Positions 41,217 to 47,324 of a DNA stretch of 47,324 nt are shown piece by piece. The notes below the pieces were generated by a model. That model made no database searches. It saw nothing but the letters and a program-made list of their open reading frames with translations, and was not told the DNA's origin. The DNA comes from Bacteroidales bacterium UBA1173 (GTDB lineage Bacteria > Bacteroidota > Bacteroidia > Bacteroidales > F082): positions 1 through 47,324 of the forward strand of contig DBYZ01000017.1 in assembly GCA_002311655.1 (NCBI GenBank), read 5' to 3'. Position numbers and translations under genes: made by a program. Positions within the stretch are counted from its first letter, which is position 1. Each line of letters starts with the position of its first letter.

Positions 41217-43148
41217 ATGAATAAAAACTCAATTATTGGAATTATCCTTATTATTGGAATTTTAGTCGGATGGTCGATTTGGGTTACACCGTCTAAAGAA
41301 GAGATAGCAAAACAGAGAGAATATCAGGACTCCATTTACCGCGCAAACAGAGCACGTTACATTCAGGATTCTATACGTTTCGTGGAGGCACAGAAACAAG
41401 CCGAACAGGTTGTCTATCAACAAGATAATGTTGAGGTGACAGATGCTGTGATGCGTGATAAATACGGTGTTTTTGCAACAACGGCAGCAGGTGAGGAGAA
41501 GACATTCATCGTTGAAAACGATGTTTTGAAGCTTACTCTGACTTCAAAAGGCGCTTTCGTGAAGACAATGCAGCTGAAAGACTACCAAACATGGGATTCG
41601 CTTCCACTTATTGGCTTTGACGAGAACACAACAAAGTTTAACCTCTCGTTCTTCGCTTCAAACAGAAATATCAATACTATTGATTTATATTTCACTCCAT
41701 ATTTAAATAATTATCCGTACGATGGAGATGGAAATATTGTTGTAGGAGAGAAACCTGTGGAGTTGAGTTTCAGAGCTTACGCTGATGATTTGAGCGATAT
41801 TCTGAATCCGAATGAGTACATCGAGTTCAAATATACCGTCACAAAAGACGAATACATGGTCGATTTCAATGTGAAGACCGTCAACATGAAAAATGTTATC
41901 GCTTCGAACACCAACTTCGTGACAATCGACTGGTATGCCGACATCTTGAAACAGGAAAAAGCAGTCGACCGTTACAACGGCTCGAATGTTTATTATAAGT
42001 TCGTGAGCGATGACGTTGAATCACTTAGCGGTAACCGTGGCGGTGAAAAAGACGGCGAGAAAGACCTCCGCTCAAACCTGAAATGGTTGTCGTTCAAGCA
42101 ACGTTTCTTCAGCTATTCGTTGATTGCAAAGGAGAATTTCAACTCGGCAGTCATCGGAATGAAGACCGACATCAGACAGCAGAATCCTCGTTATCTCAAG
42201 ACCATGTACGCCACTGTCGACGTCCCGTTTGACGGTTTGAGCGCAACAAACGAGATGCCGATGCAGTTCTATTTCGGTCCTAACAGCTTGAAAATCATGG
42301 ACAAATACGATATTGACCTCGACAAGCAGATCCCGCTCGGCGGTAAGTTTGTCGGCTGGATCAACAGATATATCGTTGTCAATGTTTTCAACTGGCTCGG
42401 AAGCTATGGCTGGAACTACGGTATCGTGATTTTGGTTCTTACCATCATCATCAAGCTCGCTTTGATGCCGTTCGCCTTCAAATCGTATCAGTCAACAGCG
42501 AAGATGCGTGTCTTGAAGCCTGAAATCGACGAAATCAATGCGAAATATCCTGATGAGAAGGACAACATGAAGAAACAGCAGGCCATCATGGATCTTTACA
42601 AGAAGGCTGGCGCAAGTCCGACATCAGGATGCTTGCCGATGTTGCTGCAGCTGCCTATTTTGTGGGCTATCTTCCGTTTCTTCCCTTCAAGTATCGAGCT
42701 TCGTCAGCAGCCGTTCCTTTGGGCCGACGACCTCTCGACTTACGACAGCATCCTCGACCTTGGCTTCAACATCCCGTTCTACGGTGACCACGTCAGTTTG
42801 TTCACCTTGTTGATGACAATCACTACGATTCTCTACACCTATTTAAATAATAAGCAGATGGCCGCAACACAACAGCAGGGCATGAAGGGAATGAAGGTTA
42901 TGATGTACATCATGCCGATTATGTTCCTCGGATTGTTCAACAGCTATTCAGCCGGCTTGAGCTATTATTACATGTTGGTGAATATCATCACATTCCTGCA
43001 GATGTACTTGTTCAGAGTGTTCTTGGATGACGAGAAGTTACGTAAGAAAATCGAGCTTGCAAAACAGCGCCCGGTGAAGAAATCGGCATTCCAGAAACGC
43101 TTGGAAGAACTGCAGAAACAGCAGCAACAAACACAACGCAGAAAATAG
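41217..43148 (+). CDS. yidC: Membrane protein insertase YidC
   Basis: The 643-residue insertase has an N-terminal anchor (SIIGIILIIGILVGWSIWV), a large periplasmic domain (about 60-370), and then the conserved membrane core: NWLGSYGWNYGIVILVLTIIIKLALMPF, QLPILWAIFRFFPSSIELRQQPFLWADDLS, LFTLLMTITTILYTYLN and MMYIMPIMFLGLFNSYSAGLSYYYMLVN. A basic, Gln-rich cytoplasmic tail follows. YidC inserts and folds inner-membrane proteins with or without SecYEG. It has its own promoter. Its TAG stop begins the inverted-repeat element at 43148-43218. Confidence 0.97.
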   Translation: MNKNSIIGIILIIGILVGWSIWVTPSKEEIAKQREYQDSIYRANRARYIQDSIRFVEAQKQAEQVVYQQDNVEVTDAVMRDKYGVFATTAAGEEKTFIVENDVLKLTLTSKGAFVKTMQLKDYQTWDSLPLIGFDENTTKFNLSFFASNRNINTIDLYFTPYLNNYPYDGDGNIVVGEKPVELSFRAYADDLSDILNPNEYIEFKYTVTKDEYMVDFNVKTVNMKNVIASNTNFVTIDWYADILKQEKAVDRYNGSNVYYKFVSDDVESLSGNRGGEKDGEKDLRSNLKWLSFKQRFFSYSLIAKENFNSAVIGMKTDIRQQNPRYLKTMYATVDVPFDGLSATNEMPMQFYFGPNSLKIMDKYDIDLDKQIPLGGKFVGWINRYIVVNVFNWLGSYGWNYGIVILVLTIIIKLALMPFAFKSYQSTAKMRVLKPEIDEINAKYPDEKDNMKKQQAIMDLYKKAGASPTSGCLPMLLQLPILWAIFRFFPSSIELRQQPFLWADDLSTYDSILDLGFNIPFYGDHVSLFTLLMTITTILYTYLNNKQMAATQQQGMKGMKVMMYIMPIMFLGLFNSYSAGLSYYYMLVNIITFLQMYLFRVFLDDEKLRKKIELAKQRPVKKSAFQKRLEELQKQQQQTQRRK

Positions 43149-43218
43149 TTTGAGGTTTGGAGTTTGAAGTGTGAAGTTAAGACAAATAACTCCAAACTTC
43201 ACACTTCAAACTTCACAC
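43148..43218. repeat. GTTTGAAG/AAACTTC inverted-repeat element between yidC and aroK
   Basis: Two 31-bp arms (43148-43178 and 43188-43218) match as inverted repeats at 25 of 31 positions around a 9-bp centre. As at 32335-32402, the first base belongs to a TAG stop codon and the arms consist of degenerate GTTTGAAG units. The element ends 8 bp before the aroK start. It may act as a 3' stabilising hairpin or a terminator without a U-tract. Confidence 0.75.
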
Positions 43219-43226
43219 TCGTTGTT

Positions 43227-43739
43227 ATGTTACCAGATAGAATCTATATCATTGGTTATATGTGCTCCGGGAAGTCATCGATTTCTCGGAAGCTGGCGGC
43301 GAGGCTGGGATATGAGCCTTACGACACCGATGATTTGTTCGAGGAGAGATATCACATCTGTGTGCAGGATTTCTTCGAGAAATACGGCGAAGATTATTTC
43401 AGGAGGTTCGAATCAGAGATTTTGAAAAAGACAGGCGAGATGCACCATGTGGTAGTGTCCACAGGCGGCGGAACGCCTTGTTTTTTTGATAACATGCAGT
43501 GGATGAAGGAGAACGGCAGCACTATCTTCGTGAAAATCAGTCCGATGACGGCGGCTCATAGGATCATGAACGCGAAACGCAAACGTCCGCTGGTGTACGG
43601 AAAATCAGAGGAAGAGCTGTTCCAATACGTTGAAAATCATTACAATTCACGTCTGCCGATATATGAACAGTCGGATTTTATAGTGAAAGGCGAGAACTTC
43701 GATATTGACGAGGTGCTGAACTACTTATCTAAGCTCTAA
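43227..43739 (+). CDS. aroK: Shikimate kinase
   Basis: The 170-residue shikimate kinase is normal length. It shows the Walker A loop GYMCSGKSS at 10-18, the shikimate-binding Asp pair in YDTDDLFEE (D33, D35), the GGG loop VVSTGGGTPCF, and the lid residues KRKRPLVYG. It phosphorylates shikimate with ATP, two steps after 3-dehydroshikimate in the route that also uses the aroE product in this window. The ATG at 43227 is chosen because the longer frame from 43164 would translate the repeat element. It overlaps the convergent rlmD by 15 bp. Confidence 0.94.
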   Translation: MLPDRIYIIGYMCSGKSSISRKLAARLGYEPYDTDDLFEERYHICVQDFFEKYGEDYFRRFESEILKKTGEMHHVVVSTGGGTPCFFDNMQWMKENGSTIFVKISPMTAAHRIMNAKRKRPLVYGKSEEELFQYVENHYNSRLPIYEQSDFIVKGENFDIDEVLNYLSKL

Positions 43740-45152
43740 AAGCACCACGTTTTCGACATGCTGCGTGTGTGGGAACATATCGACCGGCTGCACTGCCTTG
43801 ACAGTGTATAAATCATCAAGTAATTGTAAATCACGAGCTTGCGTGGCTGGGTTGCAGCTGACGTAGACAATCTTTTTAGCTTGAATCTTCTTGAGCTGTT
43901 CGATGACTTTGTCTGCCATTCCTGCGCGTGGCGGGTCGGTGACGATGAAGTCAGGTTTGCCATGTTCGGCTATGAACTCGTCGGTGAGCACCTTCGCCAT
44001 GTCGCCGGCGAAAAACTTCGTGTTTGTGATATTGTTGAACTGCTCGTTGATTTTCGCGTCGACGATAGCCTCTTCAACATATTCAATGCCGACAACCTGT
44101 TTCACGAAACGTGAGAAATACAAGGCGATGGTGCCTGTCCCGGTGTAGAGGTCGTACATAAGCTCGTCGCCCTTAACGTTTGCGAGGTCGAAAGCCGCTT
44201 TGTAGAGTCTTTCCGCCTGATACACATTGGTTTGGAAGAACGAGACAGGTCCCACACGGAACTTCAGGTCATCGAAGCCTGGACGAGGTGATTTCATAGT
44301 TTCAACCAGATAAGGCTCGCCTTTGAGGCATTCAAACGGCAGGTCGGAGATGGTGTCGTTGAATTTCGAGTTGATGACGAGCATCAGCGAGATTATCTGC
44401 GGGAACTGTTTTGATAGGGCAGGGATGAGCTCGTTTCTCACTATCTCGTTTTCCTCGTTTATCACAATGATGACCATGAATTCGCCTTTGCCGTTGCAGC
44501 GTATGATGACGTTGCGCATGGTGCCTTGGTGGGCTCTCACGTTATGATACGAGAGGTGGCGCTTCATTGTGAAGTCCTTGATAAACAGGCGTATATCGTT
44601 CGACGGGTCGGCTTGCAGATAACATTTCTCGATGTCGATGACGCGGTCGAACAAGCCAGGCAGATGGTATCCGAAACCCTTGCAATCCTCTTCGCCGTAA
44701 GTGCCTGCTGGAGCGCCGTCGGTGAGCCATTTGCGGTTCGAGAAGCTGTATTCGAGCTTGTTACGATAGAAAAACTGTTTCTCGCAGCCCAAAATCGGCA
44801 TCATCTCTGGATATTCGATCTTCCCGATGCGGTCGAAATTATCTTTTATCTGTTTCTGTTTGTAATACAGTTGCCATTGATAATCAAGGTGTTGCCATTT
44901 GCAGCCGCCGCAGAGACCGAAATGCTGGCACACAGGTTTCACGCGCTTGTCGGATTCCTTTTTAATATTGAGAATCTTGCCGTCAAAGCAGTTTGATTTC
45001 TTCTTAAACACTTGGATATCAACGATATCGCCTGGTGCTCCAAAAGGAATAAACACTACTTTCTCTTCCGGTTTGGCAATGCTCATGCCTTCCGAGCCGG
45101 CGTCGATAATTTCGACGTCTTCGAGATATTGGGGTTGATGATGCTTTTTCAT
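43725..45152 (-). CDS. rlmD: 23S rRNA (uracil-5-)-methyltransferase, RlmD-like
   Basis: The 475-residue methyltransferase belongs to the TrmA/RlmC/RlmD family. An N-terminal TRAM-like domain (VEIIDAGSEGMSIAKPEEKVVFIPFGAPGDIVDI) is followed by the iron-sulfur cysteines (VCQHFGLCGGCKWQH), the SAM motif (DLYTGTGTIALYFS), DPPRAGM and the catalytic Cys of VYVSCNPAT. It makes m5U in 23S rRNA; the exact position is assumed from the family. The ATG at 45152 (MKKHHQPQYLEDVE) is preferred because a TATTTTTG box lies 6 nt upstream (45158-45165), which also predicts a leaderless transcript. Confidence 0.93.
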   Translation of the reverse strand: MKKHHQPQYLEDVEIIDAGSEGMSIAKPEEKVVFIPFGAPGDIVDIQVFKKKSNCFDGKILNIKKESDKRVKPVCQHFGLCGGCKWQHLDYQWQLYYKQKQIKDNFDRIGKIEYPEMMPILGCEKQFFYRNKLEYSFSNRKWLTDGAPAGTYGEEDCKGFGYHLPGLFDRVIDIEKCYLQADPSNDIRLFIKDFTMKRHLSYHNVRAHQGTMRNVIIRCNGKGEFMVIIVINEENEIVRNELIPALSKQFPQIISLMLVINSKFNDTISDLPFECLKGEPYLVETMKSPRPGFDDLKFRVGPVSFFQTNVYQAERLYKAAFDLANVKGDELMYDLYTGTGTIALYFSRFVKQVVGIEYVEEAIVDAKINEQFNNITNTKFFAGDMAKVLTDEFIAEHGKPDFIVTDPPRAGMADKVIEQLKKIQAKKIVYVSCNPATQARDLQLLDDLYTVKAVQPVDMFPHTQHVENVVLLELR

Positions 45153-45157
45153 GGGTG

Positions 45158-45165
45158 CAAAAATA
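45158..45165 (-). promoter_or_regulatory. Promoter -7 element (TATTTTTG) of rlmD
   Basis: An exact TAnnTTTG match on the minus strand has its last base 6 nt from the ATG at 45152. The predicted 5' leader is zero to two bases. Confidence 0.55.
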
Positions 45166-45176
45166 CGTTTTTTTAT

Positions 45177-45207
45177 TTTGAAAAATGAAATCTTTATTGT
45201 AATTTTG
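45177..45207 (+). promoter_or_regulatory. Complete promoter of the M48-TerB gene (TTTG, 19 bp, TAATTTTG)
   Basis: The -33 TTTG at 45177-45180 and the -7 TAATTTTG at 45200-45207 are 19 bp apart. The ATG at 45226 follows after 18 nt. The -33 box lies 11 bp from the rlmD -7 box, so the divergent promoters overlap. Confidence 0.7.
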
Positions 45208-45225
45208 CCAATATAATTTAATGAC

Positions 45226-46434
45226 ATGAAAAAATTCAATCCGACAATAGAACTGGAGAAGCAGATCGGCACACAGATTTACGAGGCTTTGCAGGGCTCC
45301 GTGGTGGAAGAGGTGTTGCGTAAGACCAAGATTTCGAACAACGACGCCTATTGGCGAAGCAGCATGGAAGGTCACAGCCTGAAGGTGCAGCCTGAGCTGT
45401 TGCCCGATTTTTATGAGCTCTGTCAGAAGGTGAAAAACAAGCTTAACTTCACTGAAAACGTTGATTTTTATATCACTGGCGATGCCACGGTGAATGCTTT
45501 CTCGCTTGCCGCCGAGGACGAGGGCGAGCCGCATATAGTGAACGTGAACTCCGCCTTGTTCGACCTGATGTCGGACGATGAGTTGCGTTTTGTGGTAGGG
45601 CATGAGTTGGGGCATCTTATCAATAAAGACACGGCGTTGGCGCGTCTGATACAGTTTGTCTTCCCATCGTACTCCAACGTGCCGGTGTCGTTGTTGTACA
45701 AGATTCGTTTGCACGAGCAGCTTGCCGAGCTGGTGGCCGACCGTTATGGCTTTTTGGCGACGGGCAAGATGGATGTGTGTGTGACGGCGTTTTTCAAGAT
45801 GGCGTCGGGCTTGGATCTGACGAAGATGAACGTGAGCATCGAGGCGTTGATTGCCGACAACAACCGTCGTCTTGACTATTTCTTGAAGGACAAAGGCATC
45901 AGCAGGGCGTCGCATCCTGTCAACCCGATACGTGTGCAGGCGTTGAATCTGTTTGCCAATGCGAAGTCGGAGAAGGCCTTGAAGAAAGGCATGGACGAGC
46001 TTATTTCGATATTGCTGAAGGTCGGCGACAGCGAGCTTGACGAGCACCTGGCGCGTTTTGTGGCGTCGGCGGGACTCATCGTGGCGTCGCTCGACGGCGA
46101 GATGCACGAGGACGAGTATAAGGAGATTATCGAGTCGCTCGCCGCGATGAAGATATTCCCTCGTCAGTTTTTGGATGAGGTGGCGGAAGGCGATGTCGGC
46201 AAGACGTTCAACAAGTCGGTTGAGGGCATCCTGAAGATCAACCCGGGCATGCGTGACGCCTTGTTGGATTACATGATTCAGATAGTGATGGCCGACAAGA
46301 AGATCGCTGCTGAGGAGGTGAAGTGGCTTTACGACTTCGGTGCCAGCATCGGCTTCAGCGAGATCGAGGTGGCCGAGGCGGTGGCTGGAGCTATACAAAG
46401 GAGCTATATCCCGGCTTTGGAGGCGATTTGCTGA
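45226..46434 (+). CDS. M48-family metallopeptidase with C-terminal TerB-like domain
   Basis: The 402-residue protein has no signal peptide and no membrane helix. The M48 peptidase domain (about 55-245) has the zinc motif HELGH at 126-130, a third ligand Glu at about E168 (AELVADRYG), and the family HPVNPIRVQAL segment near 230. Residues about 265-395 read as an all-helical TerB-like domain with its paired acidic metal-site-like signatures (SLDGEMHEDEYKEI and MADKKIAAEEVKWLYDFGASIGFSEIEV). Most M48 members are membrane proteins (HtpX) or exported (BepA); a soluble cytoplasmic one fused to TerB is unusual. The gene is richer in GC than its neighbours, especially its second half. A well-formed promoter precedes it. 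Confidence 0.85.
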   Translation: MKKFNPTIELEKQIGTQIYEALQGSVVEEVLRKTKISNNDAYWRSSMEGHSLKVQPELLPDFYELCQKVKNKLNFTENVDFYITGDATVNAFSLAAEDEGEPHIVNVNSALFDLMSDDELRFVVGHELGHLINKDTALARLIQFVFPSYSNVPVSLLYKIRLHEQLAELVADRYGFLATGKMDVCVTAFFKMASGLDLTKMNVSIEALIADNNRRLDYFLKDKGISRASHPVNPIRVQALNLFANAKSEKALKKGMDELISILLKVGDSELDEHLARFVASAGLIVASLDGEMHEDEYKEIIESLAAMKIFPRQFLDEVAEGDVGKTFNKSVEGILKINPGMRDALLDYMIQIVMADKKIAAEEVKWLYDFGASIGFSEIEVAEAVAGAIQRSYIPALEAIC

Positions 46435-46518
46435 GGAAAATGTTAAAAGCTATCAACCAGCTAACAGCATAATAGTAACACAATACTTGACAATATAATT
46501 ATTCGTTAGTTAATATAT

Positions 46519-46567
46519 TGTTATTCGATTGTTCTTCGATTTAAAAACGAACAACAATCGAACAACA
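46519..46567. repeat. Strong imperfect hairpin upstream of the last gene
   Basis: Two 20-bp arms (46519-46538 and 46548-46567) match as inverted repeats at 18 of 20 positions around a 9-bp AT-rich centre. The shared core is TTCGATTGTT. There is no T-run after either arm, so a simple intrinsic terminator is unlikely. It lies in the 208-bp gap before the gene at 46643, the longest gene-free stretch in the window, which otherwise shows AT-rich sequence and no clear promoter box. Confidence 0.6.
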
Positions 46568-46642
46568 GACAAAGAAAAATTGAATAAAACATATGGTAAA
46601 TACATGTAAAATACTTGCCATTAACGATGTAAATCACTTGCA

Positions 46643-47317
46643 ATGAAGAAGCAACAACAAACAGGACTGTCATTGATTGGACGGTCGGCGTTTTCCACAC
46701 CATCACGCCGCTGCACGCAGAAACAATTTGTGCAGCGCATGCGGATGAGACATTCCATAGCGTTGTGGCACACATTGAAAGTTTGTGAGCCGATGTTTAC
46801 CGAGCACCAGTCGGCATACAGCGGTTTTATTTCGCTTGCCAACAGGCTGCCGGCAGTATTCGTGACTAAAGACGAGGCATCGCACAATGTGTCGTTTCTG
46901 ATGCCCGATATCCCCGTAAGCGAAGGCACGCTGATGTCGATCAAGCAACATCTTGGCGAGGTTGGTGGCGTTGCCGCATTAATTACCAACTTGAAAAAGG
47001 AAGACCTGCGTCTAGGTGATGCGTTGTATCTTTACACGGCAGAACAGCACAACGACTACAATTATCCGAAAACAGAATTCAGCGTTCGCAAGATAACCAA
47101 GCGCGATATGACCTATACCGACAACGGCCTTGCGTTGGTGGGAGAGGAGTTTGCCAACACCAGCAAAGGCTGGACTCTGGTGCTCGTCAGAGGCAAACGC
47201 TGCACAACGCAGGGTCTTGTCACTAACTGCACATTTTATCAGCAATACACCACACCTGAGGCGATGGTAAAGGCAGCAGAGGATTATAGTAGCAGGAAGA
47301 TGAAGATTGTGTTGTAG
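46643..47317 (+). CDS. Unrecognised protein, possibly DUF6266-like
   Basis: The 224-residue protein has no signal peptide or membrane segment. The N-terminal 75 residues are basic (LIGRSAFSTPSRRCTQKQFVQRMRMRH) and loosely recall the Bacteroidota DUF6266 layout, a Gly/Arg-rich start followed by a T-x-K-Q-x-x-x-R helix; the match is weak. The C-terminal half is strand-rich (DALYLYTAEQ, WTLVLVRGKRC, GLVTNCTFYQQY). It ends with a short helix and a basic tail. The ATG at 46643 is the only good start. Base composition is similar to its neighbours. Function unknown. Confidence 0.6.
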   Translation: MKKQQQTGLSLIGRSAFSTPSRRCTQKQFVQRMRMRHSIALWHTLKVCEPMFTEHQSAYSGFISLANRLPAVFVTKDEASHNVSFLMPDIPVSEGTLMSIKQHLGEVGGVAALITNLKKEDLRLGDALYLYTAEQHNDYNYPKTEFSVRKITKRDMTYTDNGLALVGEEFANTSKGWTLVLVRGKRCTTQGLVTNCTFYQQYTTPEAMVKAAEDYSSRKMKIVL

Positions 47318-47324
47318 AAAGAGG

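Noticed and set aside
43164..43739. Longer shikimate kinase starting at 43164
   Set aside because: The first 21 codons would translate the AAACTTC repeat element, and the Walker A loop is normally within about 20 residues of the start.
43725..45272. Longer rlmD starting at 45272
   Set aside because: The extra 40 codons run through two promoters and into the divergent M48 gene; the family start matches 45152.
45019..46398. Large minus-strand open frame of 459 codons opposite the M48 gene
   Set aside because: It is His/Arg/Leu-rich with no recognisable domain and mirrors a GC-rich real gene with HELGH and TerB-like motifs; also overlaps rlmD.

Overview
The window looks like chromosomal DNA of an uncultured member of the Bacteroidales (Bacteroidota). 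The case rests on four things: a short primary sigma factor without region 1.1; repeated TAnnTTTG promoter -7 elements, often 15-40 bp before start codons, with few Shine-Dalgarno sites; Bacteroidota-type families (a PG0541-like transporter-associated protein, a DUF2279 protein, an exported M49 peptidase lipoprotein, lipoproteins with short n-regions); and gene content such as RlmD, TypA and a hybrid kinase with REC and HPt. No tRNA, rRNA, CRISPR, phage or insertion-sequence gene was recognised. No gene-free stretch exceeds about 210 bp. The genome is compact: many minus-strand operons have ATGA or TAATG overlaps, and five convergent gene pairs overlap at their 3' ends.

Layout. 1-5750: tail of an outer-membrane protein, typA, a large orphan hybrid histidine kinase and a lipoprotein aldose 1-epimerase. 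5754-11554: minus-strand efflux operon tolC-like / adaptor / RND pump / PG0541-like small protein, with a palindrome at its predicted transcription start. 11755-17389: trkH facing an operon of LtaS/OpgB-like phosphoglycerol transferase, lipid kinase and MscS channel, a plausible osmotic-adaptation block. 17451-22414: M23 peptidase, then the tight operon SPFH / smpB / thioredoxin / beta-helix lipoprotein. 22508-25105: an exported lipoprotein that fuses a dipeptidyl-peptidase III (M49) to a complete nicotinamidase-like domain; this is the most unusual gene here. 25154-30800: a beta-barrel protein, tex, aroE, a COG2426 membrane protein and a TPR protein. 30953-35281: glmM, a small ribbon-helix-helix-like protein, recR, a MORN-like exported protein, a TPR lipoprotein and a DUF2279 protein flanked by two 101-bp repeats. 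35395-39090: operon dapF / GNAT / mltG / phosphomannomutase with consecutive 4-nt overlaps. 39236-43739: htrA-like protease, rpoD, yidC, aroK. 43725-47317: rlmD, an M48 peptidase with a TerB-like domain, and an unrecognised protein behind a strong hairpin.

Non-coding structure worth attention: divergent promoter pairs built from mirrored TAnnTTTG boxes (seven of eight divergent gene pairs); two predicted leaderless genes; an AAACTTC/GTTTGAAG repeat family that starts at TAG stop codons; a REP/MITE-like 101-bp element present twice; and one perfect 14-bp-arm bidirectional terminator.

All functional assignments come from motif reading and family knowledge. No database search was possible.
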